Positions 1-9,800 of a stretch of 64,000 nucleotides of DNA are shown here, one piece after another. This DNA is from Xenopus tropicalis (lineage: Eukaryota > Chordata > Amphibia > Anura > Pipidae): NCBI RefSeq assembly GCF_000004195.4, contig NC_030685.2, positions 55,272,516-55,336,515 of the forward strand, read 5' to 3'. Made by a program: the position numbers and the translations under genes. Under the pieces are notes generated by a model, which saw only the letters and a list, made by a program, of their open reading frames with translations, had not been told where the DNA came from and searched no databases. Positions within the stretch are counted from its first letter, which is position 1, and the number at the start of each line of letters is the position of its first letter.

Positions 1-233
1 AAAACCATAACAAATATATAAAAGCACAATGAGCTTTGTCAGGGGGGAAAGTTAACTTACCCTCCATCTGTTAGGGTAGGGGATAGGGATATTATAGATG
101 TCAGGTGACAAAAAACAATTTAATTCCAGCTAGTGGGTCAGACTTTAGAACATATACAGTATAGTTACTTGTGTATAGTACCTGTGGGATGAAAACTGCA
201 GCAAAAGTTCAAAGTTGTGCACTGGCTCCAGTT

Positions 234-420
234 TGCAAAATCTCCCAATCCCTGTCTGCATCTGAGCCTTGATTGGTCAATTTTACTGCCTGTCAAGAAA
301 GCTGTGCTCTGATTGGATCTTTCTTCTTGTGGATTCTCTAATCAGAGCACAGCTTTCTTGACAGGCAGTAAAATTGACCAATCAAGGCGCAGGTGCAGAC
401 AGGGATCGGGAGATTTTGCA
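234..420. repeat. Snapback inverted repeat, 81-bp arms
   Basis: Arms 234-314 and 340-420 are reverse complements with three mismatches, separated by 25 bp, with their centre at 327. The arms carry the CCAAT-like segment GATTGGTCAATTTTACTGCC and its complement. Likely a foldback or MITE-type element; I could not define target duplications. Confidence 0.85.
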
Positions 421-500
421 CAGCTGATTTCTGCAGAACCCCGAGAAGATTTGCAGGGCAGTGCAGAAACGGAGCCAGGTTTTAAGGTGCCAAATCAGGT

Positions 501-523
501 TTGGGGAGGCTTAGCCTCCCCAA
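501..523. repeat. Short near-perfect palindrome
   Basis: Positions 501-523 read as a hairpin with arms TTGGGGAGGC and GCCTCCCCAA around a 3-bp centre. It lies just downstream of the 234-420 snapback and is probably part of the same or a neighbouring repeat. Confidence 0.7.
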
Positions 524-543
524 GCCTTATTGAAAATCCGCTT

Positions 544-743
544 ATGTATATATATATATATATATATATGTTTTGATTTTTCACAAGAAATCCCGGAGTT
601 GCTGGTCTTTTTTATACTATATATATATATATAATATATATATATATATATAGCAGATTTGTAGAAAGCACTCACAGCATGGATAAGGTAAAAAATTTTC
701 TTAATGTTTATTTAGATCATCGCATCTATATATATATATATAT
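544..743. repeat. Three TA microsatellite tracts
   Basis: Alternating TA runs occupy about 546-569, 617-652 and 725-743, separated by ordinary AT-rich sequence. They cause spurious short reading frames ending in isoleucine-tyrosine repeats. Confidence 0.9.
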
Positions 744-1047
744 ACTTTTTTTTAACATATCTGTAATTAATATCATGCATTGTTTTAAGGCACATCTAGT
801 GGCTGCATCATTGCAATCAGTATGTGCTGGGTTTGATATGCCACTGCACCATTGTGTGTTAATACAAATGAAACTGGTACAGTTTGGGGGATCCTAAGGT
901 CCAGTTTAGGGTTATTTGATAGTTATGCTTTGTGCATGAGACCTAGCATGTGGACTCCAGTGGTGGGCCCAATGTCACCGTGGGCACTTTTTAGCTCATA
1001 CCATTAGCACCTAATCTGGGATTAAAAATTACTGGATCAGTGTTTTA

Positions 1048-1252
1048 TATTTCAATATATTTTTTATTTGAAAAAGCAAAAGACATACAGGCTACTTTCC
1101 AAATATCACCGTATATACAAGCATAGTTACAATATCATAATGTACCAAAGCATTATGATGAGATACAGGTAGTAAACATAGTTTAATAAGTAGTCTGGAT
1201 TTTTCCGTCGGGGGCCAGGGGGTTCTCTATGGGGCACCCTGGATCCCTCACT
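1048..1252 (-). mobile_element. 5'-truncated LINE 3' end with 17-bp target duplication
   Basis: The 17-bp sequence ACTGGATCAGTGTTTTA occurs at 1031-1047 and again, identical, at 1253-1269. A direct repeat of this length around a short insert is the hallmark of target-primed non-LTR retrotransposition. Read on the minus strand, the 205-bp insert ends in an A-rich tail with AATAAA, as expected of a LINE 3' end. No coding sequence is left. The family cannot be fixed from so short a piece; an L1/Tx1-type LINE is plausible. The identical duplications suggest a fairly recent insertion. Confidence 0.8.
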
Positions 1253-2032
1253 ACTGGATCAGTGTTTTAATTATTAAAATCATTGATTCAAACTTCATTA
1301 ATGAATTTTGTTTGCATAGCGCATCATTTCAGTGGGGTAAAGGGTGGGGATCTGCAGAGTAACATGGCATAAGTCAGCAATAAGGCACATGCAAAATAGG
1401 AGTGCTTTGTACAAACAACAAGCTATAGCTCCCAATACAGATCTGTGAATACAGAAACAAAACATTACGTGTGAAACGCTGTCACTAACAGAGGGCTATT
1501 AAAATCTCCCAGAGCCACACCACACTAGAACGTGGCTTATACTTACAGAGGTGATTTGGGGGTTTTTTTCTTGGATAAAAGACCCTTTAGTGGCTTGGAT
1601 GTATGAAAGCATTCTAAACAACTTTTACTGACCATTAGGATATGAATCGAGTGCATGTGATCCTACATGAATTGCTGTACAAGTGAAAGAGAGCTGTATT
1701 TGAGCATTCTGTTTTCTGTACACTAATCCACTAAACCTGCTATTGTTCTAAATATCTGTCTCCACATTGCCGCCACATCTGCCATTTGATGTGGAAGATG
1801 TGCCAGATACACACAGGTTTAAAGGTAAAGTAGAACTTACCAAACATATTTTGGTTCTTTTTGCTATGAAAATGACTTGTTCCTTTTAACTTTTCCAGTA
1901 GCAAGATATTTACATTTTAATAATTATTCCTTCTGGCTTTACTCCTATATTCATTCCCACCTTCAGGCATTTTCTTTGTTCATCTGTAGGGATAAGCAAA
2001 TTATTTCTATTTTGAAATTTTGAAAGTGTGTG

Positions 2033-2240
2033 TATAGGATCTGTTATCCGGGAAGCCATTATCCAGAAAGCTCTAAATTATGTGAAGGCTATTTTGATCT
2101 AATAATCCAAATTAGTAAAAATGATTTCCTTTTTATCTGTAATAATAAAACAGTACCTTGTACTTTATCCCGACAATTATATAATTAATGCTTAATCGCA
2201 GTCCTGTTGGATTTATTTCATGTTTGAACAATAGCACTCA
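2033..2240 (+). mobile_element. Frog 'GGTATGGGACC' MITE, partial, left part
   Basis: The segment has the characteristic internal stretch AATAATAAAACAGTACCTTG near 2140-2160 and the left-end text GTTATCCGGGAAGCC. It matches the left half of the complete copy at 16171-16508. The right end is missing. Confidence 0.75.
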
Positions 2241-3668
2241 CTGCACTAGAATAGCCAAAATGTAAAAAGCTGAATTTTCGCTCTTAAAATTACAAAGAGC
2301 GGCTTTTTGCCACACTTAGTAACTCCAGGGGTGCTGCCATCTGAGGCAAGTACAGGGCCTCTTTTTCTTAAACGTGCCTTTATTTCTCTTCGGTCAATGC
2401 CAAACAATAGATATAAACATCATATTTTTATATAAATAAAGAAAACTAATGTGAAATTCTTACCCATTCTATAGGTTTTAATAACTTTATCCTCTGTGCC
2501 CCCAAATCCTCCACATAATATGGGAGCTTTACTGACCTGAGAGTGATAGCAAGTGAATGTTCTGAGACCTCTCTGATGGATTACACAAATCTTTTTCTAG
2601 TGTAGTGAGTTCCAGTATGGAGGATTATGGCTTTAATTGTTCTATGATGACAGGGCAGGGATTGTCTTGCATAGCTCATAATATAAAAACATTTCCACAG
2701 GAAGGTTTACTTTAAAAAGATTAGCATTGATGTGCAAAAGACATTAAATCCTCAAGCTATTAGTCAGTGCTGTTAATAAAAGATGAGTCCCTGCTGGAAG
2801 CCTAGCAATCAGATTCCATTAGGAAACAGTGTGACTGAGCTATGTTGTGGGAGTGGGTATGCACAGAAAAGATCAGGATTTTTGTAAAGTGATGGCAGGA
2901 CAATGCTAAGCAATATGGGCCCCTTTGGAACATGTTTTGACAAAAGCAGTACAAACACCCAGCTGAGTGCAGTCCCGGATAGAAAGCTAAAAACAATAGG
3001 TTAGCCAGCCAAAACATGCAGGAGCACCATCCTGTAATATCTGTGCCAGAACATCAGTTTGTTTATTTCCGTCTGTTTACATTCCCAGGAGCAGCATTTT
3101 AACTCCATGAGCAGGGAAAGTGTAACATTTAACTAACAAGAAACATCCTTATATATGTACTTAGTCTTCTGCTTAAATATTAGTTAATTGTCTTTCTCTT
3201 TGCTCATGAATTATCAAAACACTTTAATTTTAATAAAGCAATTTGTTGCCCCTGTGTTCAAGTCGTATATTTGCCAATATGTTGTAAAAGAGACAATGTG
3301 CACAATTTACTATGATTTCCCCCACAGTACAGATTCTTTTTTTTTTTTAAGAATTCCTCCTTAATAAAACCTACACACAATTTATTGACACTTTAGGCAC
3401 AAAATGCGTGTAACTGTGCCAAGACCAAAATATTTTATGGCCCTTAATTTCATATGCACAAAGGGAGCTCTGTACTTTAAGACAGAGAATGGTTGGTATA
3501 AAGTGCATGCCTTACCTTGGCCCTTATGCACGTTAATGGCCATGGCCAGCAATTCTTTGGTACAACCCCGATGTTTATGTGTATTAATAGATAAGAAGTC
3601 CCATATTTTTGAGCCATTGGCGCCCAGAGGCCCCCTCCCTCCCCAAGATCATGCTCAAGTGCATCCTT

Positions 3669-3862
3669 TTAGGGTGAAGACGCACGGAGCTAGTAGCAGC
3701 TACTTGTCACGTCTACAAAAATAGATCATTTACTGATAATTGTCTCTACGTGTGTTTTAGCAGTATCAATTCTCAGTATTGTCTATGGAAGGGTATTTTC
3801 TGGGGTTTAGAAGCCATGACAAGTAGCTGCTACTAAGTAGCACTGTGTGTCTTAGCCCTTAG
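3669..3862. mobile_element. MITE with TIR TTAGGGTGAAGAC, copy 1
   Basis: The left end TTAGGGTGAAGACGCACGGA and the right end (TGTGTGTCTTAGCCCTTAG) form imperfect terminal inverted repeats that continue inward as AGCTACTTGTCA on both sides. The element is about 194 bp. A second copy lies at 8953-9152. It has no coding capacity. Confidence 0.8.
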
Positions 3863-4455
3863 CTCACACACGAAGCACTGGGGACAGGACAAGCAGAAAA
3901 CGTAAGCACTCCTAGACCCCAGTGCTCCATTTGTGAACAACATTCAGGTGAAGCTGAGTGGCATCCGCCCCAGGCCCGGGCCTGCCACAAATCCGTTCCT
4001 GATTGCACCAAACAGTAAATTAGATCTCTATTATTGATTTGTTCAGTTTAATGCCTTTTAAAGTCAAATATTCCTATATGTATTTTCCTTTGTGAATATC
4101 CATATAGATAAAAGTTGAAAGTATAATTTCACAGTGAACAAAAACAGTTACAAACAGTGAATAAAATAAAGAGGAATACAAACACTAAGAAATCCTATAT
4201 GTTATAGGCTAGGAAGTCCCTTTGTGTCCTCTAAGGAAAGGTTAAATTTGAGCAAATAATGCAACCTTTGGAGCCTCTGTTTGTATATCAGGTGTTGCTG
4301 CAATACATAGCTTTTTATACAGTTTTACTGTAGCAGCAGGTAACTGGACACTTACCCACAAGGAGTGAGGGGAGTCACCTTTAGCTCCTTGAGTGTTATG
4401 ATTCCTGTAGGTATATGGACTAGGCCAAAAATATAATGCCCATAACTGTTTACAT

Positions 4456-4560
4456 CAGCGGTTCTCAACCTGTGGGTTGCAACCCCTTTGGGGGTCCCGG
4501 TGAGATGACATCATCGCACCAACCACATTACATACACCCCGTACAAATACAGGTGTATGT
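4456..4560. mobile_element. hAT-type MITE fragment (CAGCGGTTCTCAACCTG end)
   Basis: The sequence CAGCGGTTCTCAACCTGTGG followed by a 'gggttgcaacccctttgggg' hairpin-like stretch resembles the terminal sequence of widespread hAT (Charlie-type) elements in vertebrates. The opposite end was not found, so this is called a fragment. Confidence 0.5.
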
Positions 4561-4920
4561 GATAGGGTTGGCACTATAATGTAGATAATGTGATGGCTGT
4601 ATTTAGAACGCAGCTGATTCCTATTGACATAGTTTGGGTAATTGTTATCTTGCCAGTTGTAACAAGCCACATAGTCCTACACAAACTGGATCACAGTTCT
4701 ATAATTCTGTTTATCAGTCTGTCTGATTAATAAAATAGGGTCTTAATCCAGAGGTGAAAATGTTATTATTTTTTGCACTGAAATGTAATCCTTGGCCTAG
4801 CAATGGCTGTGCCCCTTTTCTTTATATACAGCAGCAGAATTAAATTGAATGTCTGCCCTATATCCAGCTCCATGCTGAATCTACTTTACTTTTCTCCCAC
4901 TTTTTTCCTTGTAATTGCAG

Positions 4921-4989
4921 CAGTGTGAAGAAGAAACCAGAACCAACAGACTACAGCAAAATGAGGCCTGCCCAGAAACGCAAGATTAT
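4921..4989 (+). CDS. SLX9: SLX9 penultimate coding exon
   Basis: SLX9 (FAM207A) is a nucleolar protein of the Slx9 family that in yeast binds pre-40S particles and helps mature and export the small ribosomal subunit. This exon follows a strong acceptor (TTGCAG, 4915-4920) and ends at a donor GTGAGT (4990-4995). Codons are in phase from 4922 and encode a basic stretch including KKKPEPTDYSKMRPAQKRKI. It matches, as I recall the human protein, the segment NKPRPSELSRMSAAQRQQLL in spacing of K/R, P and M. The exon ends after two bases of a codon, and joining to 6865 restores an isoleucine codon and the correct frame. A tandem acceptor (CAGCAG, 4918-4923) could add or drop one codon. The only ATG-initiated frame over this exon is a different, non-coding one. 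Confidence 0.88.
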
Positions 4990-6864
4990 GTGAGTAAAGT
5001 GCGCCACGCACTTGATCTGTGGCTCAGATATTACTCCTTTATTAATGTCTGTTCTATCAGTACCAAGGCGTTAAATAGGAACAGCCAACACAATTGAATC
5101 GGAACGTCCGGTTATTAAATCCACAGAAAATGCTGGGTGCAGTATAAGATTTATAATACAATTTAGGTTAAGGGTTTGTGAAATTTTGGGTGTAGGTTAA
5201 TCTTGTAGCTCTGTAGAATCAGAATGTTGGGAGTGTTCAAAGTTTACCTGGATTTCTGAAACAGCCACAAGGTTCTGTCAGCTCTGTTGAATTGCAGCAT
5301 GTGTGGGCTGAGGGGTGTGTGTTTTGTGTTCCATCTCTGATTTACCCTTTTGGAAGCAGCTGAATCAGCTGCTAGAGTTGGCAGACAGCCTCCCGGTATG
5401 CCCCTGTGAAGGTATCTCCAGTGATACAAAATCACTAGAAACTTGAAAATATGTGGCTTTATACAGAGGGTATGGCGTAGTCACTACACTGTAGTGTGTC
5501 AGTTCTACAGAGTGACACAGGATACATCACCTGTATGTAGTAGCCGGGGCACCAACCCGAGAGGGGAGATTCCAGCCCAGGGCCTGCACTGATTCCCAAT
5601 TGAGTGGATTAAAAGGGAAAGCTGCACCAATATTGGGTAGCCTCACTGCTACAGTGGCAGAAGTTACTAGGAATAATAATTATAAATATTTCTGCTAGGC
5701 CTAAAGCTGACTTGTTTATAATATACCCCAAACTAAATAACTATATGTAGATGTAGGCTGACAGAACTGCATGATGAGACCTGAGGAGCTTAATCAATAG
5801 TATTTAATATCTACTTATTTAAGTTACAATCATCTAAATCCCCAAAATTAGTGCATAGGACTGCTGTACAAATTCTGGACTTCCTCATGCCTCAGTAGCC
5901 CTTTCTGGTTAGGGCTGCATTTGATCAGGGCATTATAGGGGGGAGGAGGTAAAATAGTACAGCAGCCCTTTGCAAATAATTAAATCAGCATTTAGAGCAG
6001 CTTTATTGATAATTGCTCCTTCTGCTTTGATTGATGGCTGTTCCTGTGGAGGTTCTCCACCATACTTTTGCTGTACCACTCACTGTGCCTATTCTTATGG
6101 TAGTACTTCATGTTATTAATTTGGTTACACTGCCATAGCAACAGCCATTACTACCAAGACCTACACCATCTTTATGCAATCCCAAAATTCTTTCACTTTA
6201 TGTTTTGTTTATTTGTTTGCCATAGAGGTTACTATAGTAATGATGACCAGGGAGAATAGATCAGACTTTTTGATACCAACCAGCCATCGGTAAATCGGCA
6301 GTTTCCAAATAATAACACAAATGCTGAAACCAGTCCAGTGCTGATAACTGTTGGATATAAAACACTTCATGATTCACATCACCTCTTCTCTCTCTGCAGT
6401 TTGGCTTGGAACAGACCTAATTTTCCTTGGCTGGCAGCCTCTGATTTTTATGAACTTTATGATCCTGCAGGCTCTGGGGAGCCATAACTACTTTTCAGTC
6501 ATAACAAACCATATGCAGAGATAGTTGCCACAGCTGCCAAACCTAGAGTCCAGACATGCCACATGCATATACAGGCTTTGCATGATTAACTCATCAGAAA
6601 ATAACTTGATTAAGTATTTTTTAATTTAGAAAAATAAATAAGTTCCACTAAAGCTTAACCCTCACGCCTTAGAACGTTGCCAGTAAGATATTTGTGTTGT
6701 GCTTATTAGTCCATAAAGGCTGTTGCCCACTCTTACTCTAACATCTTGAGCGGTTTTCCCCTTTAATAAAGAAAGAATGAATTATTAGTGAGTGCCACTG
6801 AATGCAGGAAAACCCCGCCTACCCTATTCAGATTGAACTCTTTTTCTGGTGTCTCGTTTAACAG
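4990..6864 (+). other. SLX9: Last intron of SLX9
   Basis: The intron is 1875 bp, with donor GTGAGT at 4990 and acceptor TCGTTTAACAG ending at 6864. It is AT-rich with no recognisable complete mobile element. Around 5540-5600 there is a GC-richer patch with the look of a degraded repeat. Short open frames inside it have no coding character. Confidence 0.8.
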
Positions 6865-6991
6865 AGAGGAGGAAGTGTCCCGTGTGCAGGAACTGATCAG
6901 GAATCCTTCTTACAAAGCAAATCCACTGGCGGCAGTAGGGCAGCACCTTCTGAAACGTATGAAAGATGAGCAAGAAACTGACCCCAGATAG
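6865..6991 (+). CDS. SLX9: SLX9 terminal coding exon (C-terminus)
   Basis: After the acceptor at 6861-6864 (ACAG) the first base completes the split codon, and the frame runs to TAG at 6989-6991. The encoded C-terminus reads EEEVSRVQELIRNPSYKANP, then LAAVGQHLLKRMKDEQ, and ends ETDPR. It aligns over its whole length with the C-terminus of human SLX9 as I recall it (EEERTRFQELLASPAYRASP, then LVAIGQTLARQM). This is the conserved C-terminal helix region of the Slx9 family. The phase match with the exon at 4921-4989 and the domain order make assignment secure, although only the last roughly 65 residues of the protein are in the window. An upstream ATG in the same frame at 6788 lies in the intron and is not a start. 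Confidence 0.92.
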
Positions 6992-7335
6992 CCATTGCTA
7001 TCCAGAAAATTTACAGCTATTGCTACACAATGCTAGATAATCCAGACTGTGACCACAGAACACCAGATAAAAATCGCAGCGACTATGGAACACCACAACA
7101 GGGAGCTGTTAATCGGTCACAGCTGCAGATACATTTTGTATTTCTAAACAGCTTGCTAAAGTATTTTATTTCTGTATGGAACGGAGATAAAAAAAACTCT
7201 ATAAAGGAAGCCGCAACGATCTTCTAGACTGCTAGTGACAATGGAACTACCAGAAACATTTTAGTTAAGCATGGAAAAACAAATGATGTATGTGGTTTTA
7301 TGCTTAAGTTGAATAAAAATATCATTCTAAATATC
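6992..7335 (+). other. SLX9: Likely SLX9 3' UTR
   Basis: The sequence between the stop codon and the AATAAA at 7312-7317 has no repeat that I recognise. A T/GT-rich stretch (about 7323-7345) follows the signal, as expected downstream of a cleavage site. The exact end is inferred. Confidence 0.6.
7312..7317 (+). promoter_or_regulatory. Candidate poly(A) signal AATAAA for SLX9
   Basis: This is the first canonical AATAAA after the SLX9 stop, 321 bp downstream, and it is followed within 30 bp by a TGTGTGTGG element. Transcript 3'-end data would settle it. Confidence 0.6.
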
Positions 7336-7429
7336 TGTGTGTGGAACTGATGCTGAAATGTTTTATATGCCTGTAACAGTGTTATAATATAGTATGACAG
7401 TGCTTGGAACCCAGGTATAATCTCCAACA

Positions 7430-7692
7430 TTTTAACGCCCCCCCCACCCAGTGACTTACCTGATCCCGCAGAAACCTGCACCGGCCCGGTGTAGAGTGAA
7501 AAGCTGAACTTTAACAAAAAAGCAGCTTTTTCACTGTGCTGTGCATGCGCAGGCCTTGGGATTGCAAAGAAAGAAGACGGGAGGAAGAGGATCGCTTGCC
7601 CGCAGGTACCCAGAGCGGTGCAGTTTTCTGCTGACAGGGTATCAGGTAAGTAATAATAAACAAAACCCAGTGATTATACCTCTCCTTCTCCT
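7430..7692. mobile_element. T2-type MITE, left-truncated
   Basis: The right end CTCCTTCTCCTTTAA abuts TTAA at 7693-7696, matching the T2 terminal pattern (TTAAAGGRR read from the other side). The interior has the typical GC-rich T2-family pieces CACCGGCCCGGTGT and GTGCATGCGCAGGCC, and a hairpin around 7500-7540. The left terminal repeat is missing or too decayed to place. Confidence 0.65.
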
Positions 7693-8010
7693 TTAATAAC
7701 ATTAGAATTACAAACTTGCTTTCTTTATACAGATAACCATTAGGATTCAACTTGCGTCCCTTATTTCAGTATCAAGTATGTCTCTGCTCTAAATATAGAG
7801 AGCAGTAAATGCTGTATAATCCTGTATGATTTGGCCTCAGGTGGATGGGTGTAACAAGCAGCTCACAAAAGCAGCAGGTTATAAAATAGCTGTTGGTGTG
7901 TGTGTGGGCTCAGGATATAGGTAGTGTCAGCAGACAGAATATTTAGTCCAGACAGGCAATCTTCATTCCAATGGGACCCAAGCATGGCCTGGCATTGCTA
8001 TTGCCCCCAT

Positions 8011-8036
8011 CCCCCCCCCCCCCCCCCCCCCCCCCC
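8011..8036. repeat. Poly-C tract, 26 bp
   Basis: An uninterrupted run of 26 C. It yields proline or glycine runs in artificial frames on both strands. Exact length is prone to sequencing error. Confidence 0.9.
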
Positions 8037-8952
8037 AACATGGTCCACGATCCAGCTGATCACTCTGTGTATGTCCCATCTGCACTGCACGGTTAATTTG
8101 TCAGCACTTCTGCTCCATGCACTTTTATTGCTCATATAGGGCCTGTGTGTTCTTTTGCATTCAGTTGTCAGATATATGTCTAGCAGAAAGTACAAAATGT
8201 GAGAGAGTGTGGAGCCAGGGAATGCCAGAATAGGGAAAGTTTATTCAAATATAAACACGTTTTATCGAAGGATATTCAGTGATAATAGCTTGCACTAAGG
8301 CATCAAAATAAATATAACTGATAGTAAAATTAAGTCTCATGATAAGTTTTGTTTAGAGGTATCAGACCGCACCATCAAATCAGAAGATTTTTACATTAAA
8401 GCTAAAACACAGCACACATTTTTATTTTGTCTGCAGTGATTCATAGTCAACTCCTCAGATTGCACTAAGCAGAAACACTGCCAATATATCTGTGTTGTCG
8501 GCATTAATCACAACAATAGGATCCTGTATACATATACAAAATCTATAAAAACTCAGGCGTCATGCAGCGCTTATAAAAAAGCAGCAAGTATAAGGGAGCA
8601 GAGCCAATACAATGTGCTAGCAAGGCAGCTGATGAACAGACTGCTGTATGATTAATACATGAATGGCATTAAGGTCCAACAGTGGTTTTTCCCTGTTAAA
8701 GGTTCTAGGTGTAAAACTAGCAGATTTGAAGACATGTTGAGAAAAGCGTTGAACTTACTATTATTCAGATTAATGGGAGTTTGTTTTAAATGCTGAAGAG
8801 CAAATTCAGTAGCACACCAAAAATTTGCAAGGTAAAAAAGGGCTTTATTTATATACAGGTCTACAAAGGGCCTGTACTGTGTATCAAATGTAATTGCAAT
8901 GTCAGACTAAGCTTAATAGGTTCAGAGTTTAGAATACACTATTTTATTCCTA

Positions 8953-9152
8953 TAAGGGTGAAGACACACAGAGCTACTAGTAGCAACTACTTGTCATGGC
9001 TACTAAAATAGACAATGCTGATCATTTTAACTGTCTCTACGTGTGTTTTTAGCAGAGGCAATTCTTAGTATTTTCTGTGGCAGGGTATTTTATGGCGTTT
9101 ATTACCTGTGGAAAGTACCTGCTACTAAGTAGCTCCGTGTGTCTTCACCCTA
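8953..9152. mobile_element. MITE with TIR TAAGGGTGAAGACACAC, copy 2
   Basis: The left end TAAGGGTGAAGACACACAGA and the right end (CCGTGTGTCTTCACCCTAA) are near-perfect inverted repeats. The interior shares TGTCTCTACGTGTGTTTTA with the copy at 3669-3862. It abuts the satellite-like array that starts at about 9155. Confidence 0.85.
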
Positions 9153-9154
9153 AT

Positions 9155-9800
9155 ACACAAGAACCATGAATATCCTGTTAATTATATCCTTATAAATGGA
9201 GCTTAATGGTGTAATTTGGGTCACGTGACTCACTAACACTTGAGTATTATATTAAATATTGTTCCCACTTTTGTAAAATGTAAGGATATAAGAAGTCATC
9301 CTGCAGTTCTGTGACTTGTATAAAAGCACTCGGCATTCAACCTCATGCGTTTATATGGTTATGGAATTCTGTGATGTATAATATTATACATATATAATAC
9401 ATATATAATAATAGGGGGGTACATTATTCACAAAATAATCGTCATCAGTTACAATGTATGCTTAGTGATGTAATTTCAGTTGTACAATTCACTGAAACGG
9501 ATGCATTATAATAAATATTGTAAAATATGAGAATATCAAATATCAGTCACAGGAGTCCTCAGACTCCTAGGTGACTTAGAAAATCCTTGTATTGTACAAT
9601 ATTCTGTATGTAATAAACAAGATCCATGAATTGTTGTGTAATTATATTCTTATAAACAGTGCTGAGTGATATTATTAATTAGAATTGACGTTTAGTGATA
9701 TGATTTCTGTCACACGATTCACTGAACCGATTCACTTGTCCATTACAAAAAAATAATTACAGCCTGTTGTAAAGTATTAGAAGTCACCTTAGTGTTCCAT
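9155..9800. repeat. Diverged tandem satellite, about three units
   Basis: A block of roughly 230-260 bp recurs. The marker segment (GTGTAATTTGGGTCACGTGA, then GTGATGTAATTTCAGTTGTA, then GTGATATGATTTCTGTCACA) starts near 9207, 9466 and 9695. Shared flanking text includes ACAAGA(A/T)CCATGAAT at about 9156 and 9616, TTATAAA(T/C), and a TAGAAGTCA-type ending. This resembles a known Xenopus satellite family. Units are old and differ by indels. Confidence 0.7.

Larger units (their letters stand above)
1..4920 (+). other. SLX9: SLX9 intron upstream of the penultimate exon
   Basis: This stretch ends in a good acceptor: a pyrimidine-rich run from about 4888 followed by TTGCAG at 4915-4920. I found no upstream SLX9 exon here; nothing on the plus strand reads like the lysine/arginine-rich middle of the protein, so the earlier exons probably lie left of the window. 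Contents not listed separately (about 1270-2030, 2240-3668, 3863-4455) are AT-rich with no recognisable gene. Confidence 0.6.

Noticed and set aside
6788..6864. In-frame ATG upstream of the last SLX9 exon as an alternative start
   Set aside because: The segment is intronic, ends in a good acceptor, and the upstream exon joins in the correct phase. The upstream residues do not resemble the family.
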